Positions 8,006 to 15,771 of a stretch of DNA of 54,970 nucleotides are shown here, piece by piece. Source of the stretch: a virus; the IMG/VR virus record IMGVR_UViG_3300037264_009246, positions 1-54,970 of that record. One strand, 5' to 3'. Positions within the stretch are counted from its first letter, which is position 1; the number at the start of each line of letters is the position of its first letter. Under the pieces are notes generated by a model. That model ran no database searches. It saw nothing but the letters and a program-made list of their open reading frames with translations, and was not told the origin of the DNA. A program made the position numbers and the translations under genes.

Positions 8006-8149
8006 TTATCCGAATTTCCACCCCTTTTTCTCCATACGTTCTCTCCACTCACTTAGCACAAGTACCGATGATAACATATAAGCATAAAACAAAATTAATA
8101 CTATGATTTCTATAATCAGTATTATAAAATATATAGTATTCTGATTCAT
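8006..8149 (-). CDS. Small single-span membrane protein (47 aa)
   Basis: 47 aa with a GGTGA ribosome site. Residues about 6-33 form one hydrophobic helix rich in Ile, followed by a basic tail ending KKGWKFG. It starts 10 bp after the stop of the - strand gene at 8159-8497, so the two form a small operon opposed to the surrounding + genes. AT-rich. Function unknown; a membrane partner of the upstream DNA-binding-like protein is possible. Confidence 0.6.
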   Translation of the reverse strand: MNQNTIYFIILIIEIIVLILFYAYMLSSVLVLSEWRERMEKKGWKFG

Positions 8150-8158
8150 TTATTTCAC

Positions 8159-8497
8159 CTACTCATAAACAATTTCAAATAGCCGAACTGGTGTTTCATA
8201 CGACTTGATTAACGAGGCATACGCTAATTTTTCAAGTTTACCTATTACCTCCTCAGTCAATCCAATGTCAAGTTTTCTGAGTTCACTGGCATAATTTTCT
8301 GCCATTGACCTTATTTCCGACTCTTTAATTTTTATCATTTGTTTATCACCTTTATTGATTAAATCCATCAACACAACCGCAAAGGTTTTCTCGTAAACAT
8401 TTTCGCCAATATCAGGTCTATGTATCCTGAGTTTTTTAAGTGCCTCATATATCTTTTTGGGGATTTTAATTGTAATGTATTCTAAGTTTTCACCCAT
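8159..8497 (-). CDS. Ribbon-helix-helix-like protein (112 aa)
   Basis: The N-terminus (EYITIKIPKKIYEALKKL) looks like the strand and first helix of a ribbon-helix-helix DNA-binding domain; a lysine-rich helical region follows. I use ATG 8497 because a TATA-like box lies at 8524-8531, the correct distance for a leaderless transcript, and no ribosome site is present; a GTG at 8515 is the alternative. AT-rich compared with its neighbours, and on the opposite strand, so it looks like an inserted cassette with the following membrane gene. Confidence 0.65.
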   Translation of the reverse strand: MGENLEYITIKIPKKIYEALKKLRIHRPDIGENVYEKTFAVVLMDLINKGDKQMIKIKESEIRSMAENYASELRKLDIGLTEEVIGKLEKLAYASLIKSYETPVRLFEIVYE

Positions 8498-8538
8498 ACA
8501 TGTAATACATAACACTAATATGGTATAAATAATTCACT

Positions 8539-8595
8539 GTAGGCGAGAATGCTGTTGTCGGGATACCTGCAAAGGTAAAATATCCCATCTCTTGA
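8539..8595 (+). pseudogene. Remnant of a second hexapeptide acetyltransferase C-terminus
   Basis: Translated in frame, this stretch reads VGENAVVGIPAKVKYPIS and then a stop. It matches the last part of the family represented by the gene at 7574 (GENAKVG and AVGIPVRL), but with the segment between them missing. There is no start codon or upstream domain. It is best seen as the decayed end of another acetyltransferase gene, separated from the cassette by the inserted - strand pair. Confidence 0.6.
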
Positions 8596-8637
8596 TATAG
8601 ATATATTTTTGTATTAATCAGTCAATAATAGTGTTAC

Positions 8638-11181
8638 ATGGTTAGTTTTCCAATTCCTTCGCAAGTGCCCGGAGCTGACAGGGCAACAGTTGATATAGCT
8701 GCGGCGCTGAAAGCAATGCCCGATCCATGTGGATTCGCTGCAAAATCAGTATTTATAGTTGCTATAGCTAAACCAACAAACACATCTTTACCATTATATT
8801 TACCTGTATCTGGTGCAACTGTAGAGGGTAGAGTTTCATCAATGGGGCTAACTGTAAAATCATTATCAGCCTTTGCAGACCTGAAAGGTATTACTTATTC
8901 CTGTATATCCATTATGCCCTGGTGGGTTGGTATCACGTATGAATTTAGAGTTAAACAATATAATGTTGATTTTGGAAATGGTTTCGGACAGTATAGTAAA
9001 TGGAAATTTGCTACAGACATCGTAGTCTTTGAGGGTAAAATAGATATCCCATGCGTAAGCGGGACTTTTCCTATAAATGCAGACTTCTTAAACCTAATAC
9101 CCAGGGTATGGTCTGATCCCATATCGATTAACGTTCCTGGATACAAAACAATCACACCCACAGGTATGCCGTTTACCATTTACGTAAACAATGTTGAAAT
9201 TGGCAGCGGAACATTTACCGGCGCTCCATTAAGTTTTACTTCTACTAAAAAACTGACTGATATACCAGCATTATTAGCGGCAATGGGTAAGTCAGTTGAA
9301 GTAAAGGCAGTAATTAAATTCGGGGTGTGTGAATGGGTTGGTAGAAAGACGATTACACTACCCGCGCCGCCAGAGGTACCATGCTTAGGGAGTATGATCT
9401 TCAATCTGCCTAATTGGCAAGATATATCAAGCAAGCCGTCACTGCCAGGCACAATACCAATACCATTTACAATAACGGCTGGTTCTGGAGCAACATTGCC
9501 GCCCACCATACCCTTAGTGATTAGTATAGACGGCAGGAAAGTCGCTGATTGGGAGTCTTATAAGGGTGAAAACAGTATGGATATACTGAAAATAATAAAA
9601 GATGGGCTCGGTGTAAGTGCACTAAGTAGCAAACATACAGTTGATATAAAAGTTAATAACGATAAACTCAGAGACTGCAAAATTCCAGCCGAGTCTTTTG
9701 AGATACCAAGTTTATTACCGCCGTGTTCAGGAATTATCAATATCGGGGATTTTGAAGATCTTACACAGATAATAAGCAAACCTTCACTGCCTGGCAGCAT
9801 ACCTGTACCTGTAACCGTAACTGGCAAGAGTTTACCGGCAAGCATGACCCTGTCGATACTTGTAGATGGTACTGAAAGAACGACCAGAACGGTGGTCAAA
9901 GATGGAAGTATAAACATAGATATTCTATCTATAATACGATCACTTCCACTCGGCACTGCTGCACTTAAAGATAGTCATAAAATAGATATAAAATCAAAAC
10001 TGCCTGACTGCGATATACTCCCTGCATTTATTAACGTACCTGCATTAGTAAAGGAAATTATTGAATTTCTAAAAGGGATAATTAAAATCCCTTCAATACC
10101 AAAACCACCTAAAATACCATACCCCATCAACATTTCAATAGACGGCATATTAGAAGGCGGGCCGCCAATATCAAAAGAAGTAGATCCAGGGACTCATAAT
10201 ATCACTGTTGAGCTTAAGGGAATGGCAAATATTTACAGGAAAGTCTATGTGGAATCTGGCGAAACAGTCACTATAACGGATATTGCATTTATTGAAGAGG
10301 TAGTGATAGAGGTATGCCAGATAGGTCAGGAAAGAAAAATCGGCTGTCCTGACGGTACTGAAATAGTAATAGAGAAATGCGAAAAAGATCCGACCACAGG
10401 CATTAACAGGTGGGTGCCAACAGGAAATACGTGCCCTCCTCCTGAAATGGGTAAAATCATTAAGATACTAACATATCCCGCCGGTGCAGCCCTGGAAGCG
10501 TTTGACGGTATGGATGTGACCATAACTGCAAGCGTGGTTTGCGGAGCATCTCCAAGCAGCGGCGAGACTGCGATATTCCTTGTGGACGGGAAAGAAATTT
10601 CAAGGGGTACTACGAGCGGTGGATTTGTATCATTTCCCTGGACAGCCACAGTAGAACCATCTCGAACCCACAAGATATGCGTCAGCATACCCAAAAGCAG
10701 CCAGTGTTCACAATACGGTGAAGCGCGGGACTGTAAGACCATTACAGTGAGCAGGGCAGTACCCGATGTCCTGGAGAGGCTGAAGAAGGAACGGGAATCA
10801 TATTTAGCTCAACTTGAAGCGCAGAGGATAGAGCGTGAAAAGATACGCGAGATATCGCTGACGTTACCGCTGCAGCCCTATGTGCCTGTAGTCACAATAC
10901 CCACAATACCGGAAGTTCCCATAATATCAATTCCTGTTTTGCCACCGGCAGAACAGGTACCCGGGATAATAGATATCCCGGCAGTGACAGCGCCTCCGGG
11001 AGTACCTTACTCTATCGAGATACGGATAGATGGAACTATTATAGGCCCGCCGCCAGTATATAAAGAAGTAACTCCTGGAACCCATACAATTACAATCAGT
11101 TTAAAGGGTTTTACGCCAATATCAAAGAAAGTGAATTTAACAGCAGGTCAGATACTCACGATTCAAGAGGGGTTCATATGA
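8638..11181 (+). CDS. Large multi-domain surface protein with PEGA domains (847 aa)
   Basis: 847 aa, no signal peptide and no membrane anchor. Two internal repeats of about 115 residues (starting near 245 and 365) share a PS-LPG-IP then I-DG-x then ILSIIK then H-x-DIK pattern with paired cysteines. PEGA-type domains follow near 505-560 and at the C-terminus 785-847, each with I-IDG, PP-x-KEV, PGTH-IT. A coiled coil (about 715-740) and a proline/isoleucine linker connect them. PEGA domains occur in archaeal and bacterial surface proteins. Lack of a signal peptide suggests assembly into a virion inside the cell, as a spike or fibre. A TATA-like box about 35 bp upstream and no ribosome site suggest a leaderless start. 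Confidence 0.8.
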   Translation: MVSFPIPSQVPGADRATVDIAAALKAMPDPCGFAAKSVFIVAIAKPTNTSLPLYLPVSGATVEGRVSSMGLTVKSLSAFADLKGITYSCISIMPWWVGITYEFRVKQYNVDFGNGFGQYSKWKFATDIVVFEGKIDIPCVSGTFPINADFLNLIPRVWSDPISINVPGYKTITPTGMPFTIYVNNVEIGSGTFTGAPLSFTSTKKLTDIPALLAAMGKSVEVKAVIKFGVCEWVGRKTITLPAPPEVPCLGSMIFNLPNWQDISSKPSLPGTIPIPFTITAGSGATLPPTIPLVISIDGRKVADWESYKGENSMDILKIIKDGLGVSALSSKHTVDIKVNNDKLRDCKIPAESFEIPSLLPPCSGIINIGDFEDLTQIISKPSLPGSIPVPVTVTGKSLPASMTLSILVDGTERTTRTVVKDGSINIDILSIIRSLPLGTAALKDSHKIDIKSKLPDCDILPAFINVPALVKEIIEFLKGIIKIPSIPKPPKIPYPINISIDGILEGGPPISKEVDPGTHNITVELKGMANIYRKVYVESGETVTITDIAFIEEVVIEVCQIGQERKIGCPDGTEIVIEKCEKDPTTGINRWVPTGNTCPPPEMGKIIKILTYPAGAALEAFDGMDVTITASVVCGASPSSGETAIFLVDGKEISRGTTSGGFVSFPWTATVEPSRTHKICVSIPKSSQCSQYGEARDCKTITVSRAVPDVLERLKKERESYLAQLEAQRIEREKIREISLTLPLQPYVPVVTIPTIPEVPIISIPVLPPAEQVPGIIDIPAVTAPPGVPYSIEIRIDGTIIGPPPVYKEVTPGTHTITISLKGFTPISKKVNLTAGQILTIQEGFI

Positions 11182-11762
11182 TAGATACTCTGTTCGGATG
11201 GTACATATCGGAAAAGTTAAAGGGGAAATTTATAACAGTTACATTCGAGGAATCGCTTGTGGCTGATGATACTGATACGCTATCCCTGGGTGATGCGGTA
11301 GATGGTGTAGCACTGCAACAAATGCTTGAAACTGATAACTTCATTCTTTTTGATGTGATCGCCTACGCAGATCCCGGCTTCGTCAAGGTGAACGTGCTGC
11401 CTGACAATGATACGAGTTTGAAATTCAGGGTAGAAGCTACGAAAAATGCTTTCCGCGTACCTATAATGCCGCCGAAGATGGCTGAAGTGGATCTCGTTCT
11501 TGATTATACGAATGAAAGCCAGCCCAACGATCTGTATGTATCGTTCACTGCAATGAGGATACCGCAGACTAACCTTGATGAGTTCACGGTGCTGAGCGAG
11601 ATCATACCCTCATCATTACAGAACATGGACATCCAAACATTGCAGATAGTACAGCTATTGCAGAACCTTATAGCATTGCAGCAGGGAAAGGAGCAGCCAT
11701 GGACAGTTTCGGTGGCTCAAAAGGAAGCAGTTGAGAAAAAAGATTTCTGTAAGAGGCGGTAG
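11178..11762 (+). CDS. Putative virion protein (194 aa)
   Basis: The start overlaps the stop of the 847-aa gene (ATGA), so the two are translationally coupled. 194 aa; the first 140 residues look like a beta-rich domain and residues about 145-175 form a glutamine/leucine-rich helix (IQTLQIVQLLQNLIALQQG) that could be a coiled-coil oligomerisation segment. No family recognised. The tight coupling suggests that it assembles with the large PEGA protein. Confidence 0.75.
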   Translation: MIDTLFGWYISEKLKGKFITVTFEESLVADDTDTLSLGDAVDGVALQQMLETDNFILFDVIAYADPGFVKVNVLPDNDTSLKFRVEATKNAFRVPIMPPKMAEVDLVLDYTNESQPNDLYVSFTAMRIPQTNLDEFTVLSEIIPSSLQNMDIQTLQIVQLLQNLIALQQGKEQPWTVSVAQKEAVEKKDFCKRR

Positions 11763-11764
11763 CG

Positions 11765-12064
11765 ATGGCGTACATAACCAAAATACAGCCGTATGCCGTG
11801 ATAACGCTTGGAGCTGGTGCACTGGCTAATCTTGCCCAGGGCGCAATTACGCTCAGGGGCGCAAGTGTGGGAACGTGGAAAGCCAATACCATCACAGTGC
11901 TGACCCTGGCAGCCGGGACCCTGAGTTTCAGGCTGGATAAGAACAACAATGATTCGATTGACGCCAGCGCCGGGCTGAAGATCGAGGGCAGTAGATTCAG
12001 GGATATTTTCTGGACAAAGGCTGCGGCGACCACTGCAACGATATTCATTGCGTGGGTGGATTAA
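11765..12064 (+). CDS. Small putative virion protein (99 aa)
   Basis: 99 aa, preceded by GAGGCGG. The sequence is alanine/threonine-rich with predicted beta strands (ITVLTLAAGTLSFRLDK, TTATIFIAWVD at the end). It resembles in composition the single-domain beta proteins found next to fibres, but I recognise no family. It follows the 194-aa gene by 2 bp and overlaps the next gene's ribosome site. Confidence 0.75.
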   Translation: MAYITKIQPYAVITLGAGALANLAQGAITLRGASVGTWKANTITVLTLAAGTLSFRLDKNNNDSIDASAGLKIEGSRFRDIFWTKAAATTATIFIAWVD

Positions 12065-12065
12065 A

Positions 12066-12707
12066 TTGAAAATGATAAGCCTTGATCTGATAGAAAAAAA
12101 AGAAAATAAGGAACTGTGTGAGAAAATACTTGAAATGTTCAGTACAGTTCCACAAGGCATGACCGCATTTCAAATACACAAATTTGTTCTTGGTGATTTA
12201 GAGTTTCCAACAGTTGATAGTAAATGGTGGCAGGCCAAACTTGAACTGTGGGTTCGCATACAGAATATCATTATTTCTCACTATGAGTACAGAAAAAAGA
12301 TTGCTAAAACCAAAGAACTAAAAGCCAATATTGATGAAATCGAATACAATAATTCTCAGTTAGATAGTGAAATCAAATCAAAAATCCAGACTTCAAAAAA
12401 CGACTCTATTATAGAATACACTAAGGTCGAGATAGAAGAAAATGAGTTCGCTATTGTCTGTATAAAAAAGAGAATCAATGATGTGCTAAAAGAAATGTGG
12501 GCTTTCTGGGATATAATGCAAGAATTAGAACCAAAGATGAAATTCAGTAAAGATGATAAAGAAAAACAAGAAGAGGAATTTTGGACTAAGAAAGCACTCA
12601 ACACCCCAGAGCTCGTAAATCGTCATAGTGAAGTATTCTTAAAATCAAAAGAAGTAACTGGCTACTATAAAGATATATACAAGAGGAAGAAAACTGAAGA
12701 TCGCTGA
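12066..12707 (+). CDS. Helical coiled-coil protein, possibly frameshifted at its end (213 aa)
   Basis: TTG 12066 has GGGTGG 7 bp upstream; ATG 12072 is the alternative. The protein is mostly helical and lysine/glutamate-rich, and distinctly AT-rich compared with the genes on either side, which suggests a separate origin. The annotated stop is at 12705, but in the neighbouring frame a protein-like sequence (KLKIAEKTLSTLATVIKALES) runs on to a stop at 12754. Loss of one A from the run at 12690-12693 would join them. Function unknown. Confidence 0.7.
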   Translation: MKMISLDLIEKKENKELCEKILEMFSTVPQGMTAFQIHKFVLGDLEFPTVDSKWWQAKLELWVRIQNIIISHYEYRKKIAKTKELKANIDEIEYNNSQLDSEIKSKIQTSKNDSIIEYTKVEIEENEFAIVCIKKRINDVLKEMWAFWDIMQELEPKMKFSKDDKEKQEEEFWTKKALNTPELVNRHSEVFLKSKEVTGYYKDIYKRKKTEDR

Positions 12708-12758
12708 AAAAACCTTATCAACATTAGCGACTGTGATTAAAGCATTGGAGTCTTGATT

Positions 12759-13013
12759 ATGTCAATATCGCAGAGATTAAATGAAGTTTTACAGAAGATC
12801 AGACCTGAAGTTGAAACACCTATCATAGTTGAAGTGTATGGCAGCCCGGCAGATCAACAGGGACCGCTTCAGGGTATGGGAATGAGGATAAAATACGTCA
12901 GTAAAACCCTTCCACTGATATACGGGTGGGGAAACAGCGCAGTTATCCAGGCAATAGCATCCCAGGGGTTTGTGAAGGAAGTTTCGTATGATGAACCCAC
13001 GTATGCGCTGTGA
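12759..13013 (+). CDS. Stand-alone subtilase propeptide / I9-type inhibitor (84 aa)
   Basis: 84 aa from ATG 12759 (GGAG at 12747). The size, the central IVEVYGSP strand and the order strand-helix-strand-helix-strand fit the propeptide/inhibitor I9 fold that chaperones and inhibits subtilisins. It ends 6 bp before the protease gene. In most subtilases this domain is fused to the protease N-terminus; here it is a separate gene, so it would act in trans as a folding aid and inhibitor. Assignment rests on size, context and weak motif similarity. Confidence 0.6.
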   Translation: MSISQRLNEVLQKIRPEVETPIIVEVYGSPADQQGPLQGMGMRIKYVSKTLPLIYGWGNSAVIQAIASQGFVKEVSYDEPTYAL

Positions 13014-13019
13014 GGTATC

Positions 13020-14069
13020 ATGTACCCATTAGCGACAGCATACCCGGAATCCGTGACAATACCGATTTCCAGGGCAGTTGAGATGATCGGTGCCCTGAAA
13101 ATGCACGAACTCGGATTTACTGGAAAGGGCATTAAAGTGGCAGTGCTCGATACCGGCTGTGATTTGGATCATCCAATGATAAAGCCCAACATCATAAAAG
13201 CGGAATCCATGGTTGAAGGTGAATCACCTACTGACGCTCATTCGCATGGAACGTGGGTTGCATCTGCAATAGCCGGTGTTCCTGTCAATACGCCCCAGGG
13301 TCAGATATTCGGTGTGGCGCCGGAAGCCAAGCTGATCATCCTGAAGGTCCTGAGCGATAAAGGATCCGGGAGCATGGCTGACGTGGTGCGCGGCATGGAG
13401 AGGGCGGTTGAACTCGGCGCGGATATCGTGAGTATGTCCCTGGGTTCCCTGTTCGGCACGAACTTAAGTCCGGATTCAAGGACGTTGAACGAGCTGGCTT
13501 CCAGGAGCGGGGTTCTGTTCGTTACTGCAGCAGGAAACTCATTCTCGCCCCTGAGCATAGGAAGCCCGGCATGTGCAGCCCTGAGTATCGGTGTTGGCGC
13601 GGTTGCCATGCAGATCCCTTCAAACGGTTCACCTTCAACGTATTCATCCAAGGGACCCACTCTTGACGGAGTACCCAAACCAGATATCAGCACTTATGGC
13701 GGGAACGTGCTTTCACCTGGTCTTGCGGAGCTGCTGCTTGCAGCCGGGAAGCGCGGCAGTTATTCGGCAATGGCAGGAACATCTATGGCTACGCCAATAG
13801 TCTCCGGCGCCCTGGCTCTGCTCCTGAGCGCGGGAGTACCCAGGAACAGGGCATTATTTGAAGAACTGTTCGCACGGACCGGAGGGCAGCCGCTTAACAC
13901 GATCACAGGCTGGGGCCTGCTCGATGTTATGAAATTGCATGAGGCTGCGGCAGCCGGTGTATTTCCGCTTTTATCTTTGATAGGAAATGTACCTTATGCG
14001 CTTGCTCAGCCGTTGTATCAGCTTATGCCAAAGCCGAAACCGGAGACGATCAGGCTTCAGGTGATTTGA
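13020..14069 (+). CDS. Subtilisin-like serine protease (S8), 349 aa
   Basis: Complete catalytic set: Asp44 in VAVLDTGCD, His76 in HSHGTWVAS, oxyanion Asn173 in TAAGNS and Ser255 in AGTSMATP. There is no signal peptide and no own propeptide, which is consistent with an intracellular protease activated after folding with the small protein encoded just upstream. The C-terminal 50 residues are proline/leucine-rich. Located among virion-type genes, it may process structural proteins during assembly or degrade host surface proteins on entry or exit. GAGGT precedes the ATG. Confidence 0.92.
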   Translation: MYPLATAYPESVTIPISRAVEMIGALKMHELGFTGKGIKVAVLDTGCDLDHPMIKPNIIKAESMVEGESPTDAHSHGTWVASAIAGVPVNTPQGQIFGVAPEAKLIILKVLSDKGSGSMADVVRGMERAVELGADIVSMSLGSLFGTNLSPDSRTLNELASRSGVLFVTAAGNSFSPLSIGSPACAALSIGVGAVAMQIPSNGSPSTYSSKGPTLDGVPKPDISTYGGNVLSPGLAELLLAAGKRGSYSAMAGTSMATPIVSGALALLLSAGVPRNRALFEELFARTGGQPLNTITGWGLLDVMKLHEAAAAGVFPLLSLIGNVPYALAQPLYQLMPKPKPETIRLQVI

Positions 14070-14073
14070 ATTT

Positions 14074-15006
14074 ATGACTGACTACGGCTACACCGCAGGT
14101 GGAGATGATAATATCACCACTACTGAGGAATATGATAGTGTAGCAAATACCTGGACAGTCAAACAGCCCATGAACACAGGTAGAGGGGAACTGGCAGGAT
14201 TTTCATTTAATGGATACGGCTATGCAGCAGGTGGATGGGGGACCAATGCAGTTGTTGAGAAGTATGATAATGCCGCAAACACCTGGACTGCAAAAGCCAG
14301 CCTGAACACAGCGAGATATGGTCTTGCAGGATTTTCACTTAGCGGATATGGCTACACAGCAGGTGGATATGATGCTGGCGCCCTTGCAAATACTGAAAAG
14401 TACGATGAGGGCGCAGATACATGGACTAATAAAGCTAACATGAACTCAGCAAGGGCATTACTGGCAGGGTTTTCACTGAACGGATATGGCTACACAGCAG
14501 GAGGACAGTTAGGTGTTAAAAGTGCGATTACTGGCAAGTATGATGGTGTCGCCAACACATGGACACCTAAAGCAAATCTGAACACAGCCAGAATTGGTCT
14601 TGCAGGATTTTCACTTAATGGATATGGCTACACAGCAGGTGGTACTTTAGTCGGGATCGCTGGTTTCACTCCTGCTACTGAGAAGTATGATGATGTTGCT
14701 AACACATGGACACCGAAAACCGACCTGAACACAGCGAGATGGGGTATATCTGGATTTTCACTGGACGGCTACGGATACACAGCAGGCGGGTATCAAGGTG
14801 GCAACCAATCAGTTACTGAGAAGTATGATGATGTCGCCAATTCTTGGACAGTCAAACAACCCATGAACACATCGAGAAGATATTTGACAGGATTTACAAT
14901 ACAACCAGCAGCAGCAGTGACAAATATCGAAGGTAGATCAATATTCCGAAGTATCGGAGCGTCAGTATCAGGCGGGGTCGCGTGTGGGCGCGGTAAAAAG
15001 AGATGA
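14074..15006 (+). CDS. Kelch-like six-repeat beta-propeller protein (310 aa)
   Basis: Six repeats of about 44-50 residues, each with GYGYTAGG, then EKYD, then NTWT, then LNTAR and LAGFSL; this is the Kelch blade pattern (GG doublet, then Tyr and Trp). Six blades would close a propeller. The last 40 residues are basic (ends GRGKKR). No signal peptide. It starts 4 bp after the protease stop and is the last gene of this unit. A host-binding or virion-decoration role is plausible. Confidence 0.88.
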   Translation: MTDYGYTAGGDDNITTTEEYDSVANTWTVKQPMNTGRGELAGFSFNGYGYAAGGWGTNAVVEKYDNAANTWTAKASLNTARYGLAGFSLSGYGYTAGGYDAGALANTEKYDEGADTWTNKANMNSARALLAGFSLNGYGYTAGGQLGVKSAITGKYDGVANTWTPKANLNTARIGLAGFSLNGYGYTAGGTLVGIAGFTPATEKYDDVANTWTPKTDLNTARWGISGFSLDGYGYTAGGYQGGNQSVTEKYDDVANSWTVKQPMNTSRRYLTGFTIQPAAAVTNIEGRSIFRSIGASVSGGVACGRGKKR

Positions 15007-15017
15007 TTGTGTGTAGT

Positions 15018-15084
15018 GTCCGGGCACCTTTTAAAACGATGGGTCGAAGGAGACTGAGGGTACTAAAGGCGAAGATACCCGGAC
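15018..15084 (+). other. Possible RNA structure with two exclusive stems
   Basis: gtccggg (15018-15024) can pair with cccggac (15078-15084), and gggta (15058-15062) can pair with taccc (15076-15080). The two stems share bases, so only one can form at a time. The stretch follows the Kelch gene stop. It could be the 3' end structure of the late transcript or a small RNA. Confidence 0.35.
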
Positions 15085-15123
15085 TGGAATCTACTACACC
15101 ATAATGATTATCATTGATAATAT

Positions 15124-15345
15124 TTAATTCTTTGGTTTAATGCGGTACTCTATTGTTTGACCTGCTTTGGTTCTGCTTATCGATGCTTTGCCCCACTGAT
15201 CAACCACTGCCTCAGTCAGTTTGTTGGTCTTGTAAACCTCTCTTACTCTTTTTAATATGGTGTCATTGCTTTCACCCTTGGATCCAAGACTGGCGATCCA
15301 GTCACGGATTTCCCTGCTAACCTCTATCGTTGTTTTATCACTCAT
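15124..15345 (-). CDS. Ribbon-helix-helix regulator (73 aa)
   Basis: 73 aa. Residues 5-45 (TTIEVSREIRDWIASLG, then SNDTILKRV) fit the ribbon-helix-helix DNA-binding fold: a strand, a short helix, a turn and a second helix. The basic tail may fold into further strands. It has a GGAGG site that lies inside a cluster of palindromes immediately upstream, so autorepression is likely. Confidence 0.75.
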   Translation of the reverse strand: MSDKTTIEVSREIRDWIASLGSKGESNDTILKRVREVYKTNKLTEAVVDQWGKASISRTKAGQTIEYRIKPKN

Positions 15346-15351
15346 CTATAC

Positions 15352-15377
15352 CTCCTATAGGAGTTATAACTCCTATA
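15352..15377. promoter_or_regulatory. Palindromic operator cluster over the RHH gene ribosome site
   Basis: Two overlapping perfect palindromes: ctcctataggag (15352-15363) and the 22-bp stretch 15356-15377 (arms tataggagt / actcctata around tata). Related ctata repeats continue to 15415. On the - strand the first contains the ribosome site of the RHH gene starting at 15345. RHH dimers bind such short inverted sites, so this is a likely autoregulatory operator. Confidence 0.65.
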
Positions 15378-15408
15378 GCTCCTATAAATGTTATGGCTGC
15401 TATAACTG

Positions 15409-15615
15409 TTATAGAAGCCTCTGGATTAATTTATACCCCTTTTTGTTTCCAGTAATTTTGTTCAGCTTGTCCCTGGCCTGCCGGTAGTTATGATCCTCAA
15501 CCTTGATCTCATCCCCTTCTGCATTTCTGAAAGTGTATTCAGTTGGTGCTGAGAAGGGCTTTTCTCCTGTGATTACTGTTTTTGCTGTCATCTTTTCATA
15601 CCACATTTTAGACAT
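15409..15615 (-). CDS. Small hypothetical protein (68 aa)
   Basis: 68 aa. The start at 15615 is supported by AGGAGC 8 bp upstream and overlaps the previous gene by 28 bp. The protein is basic and has a central FRNAEGDEIKVEDHNYRQARDKL stretch of mixed strand and helix. No family recognised. Third gene of the short operon that begins with the recombinase at 16371. Confidence 0.6.
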   Translation of the reverse strand: MSKMWYEKMTAKTVITGEKPFSAPTEYTFRNAEGDEIKVEDHNYRQARDKLNKITGNKKGYKLIQRLL

Positions 15616-15770
15616 ACCGGATTGCTCCTATCATAGACCTTATTCTCCACGAAATTATGACCGTATTTCATCCTGTGGGACGGGTGCCTTCTCTTAAACC
15701 TGGCATTGGCTTTTCTCTTAAGCCTCAGCCTGCGCTCTCGTTTCAGGGGACCGTATCTTTTTGGTCTCAT
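15588..15770 (-). CDS. Very basic small protein with one CxxC (60 aa)
   Basis: 60 aa, about 40 percent Arg/Lys; the first 30 residues are almost only basic and aromatic, and the end carries CLKCGMKR. The ATG follows the recombinase stop by 1 bp. It may bind DNA or RNA, and could be an accessory or directionality factor of the recombinase; this rests on charge and position only. Confidence 0.6.
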   Translation of the reverse strand: MRPKRYGPLKRERRLRLKRKANARFKRRHPSHRMKYGHNFVENKVYDRSNPVCLKCGMKR

Positions 15771-15771
15771 T

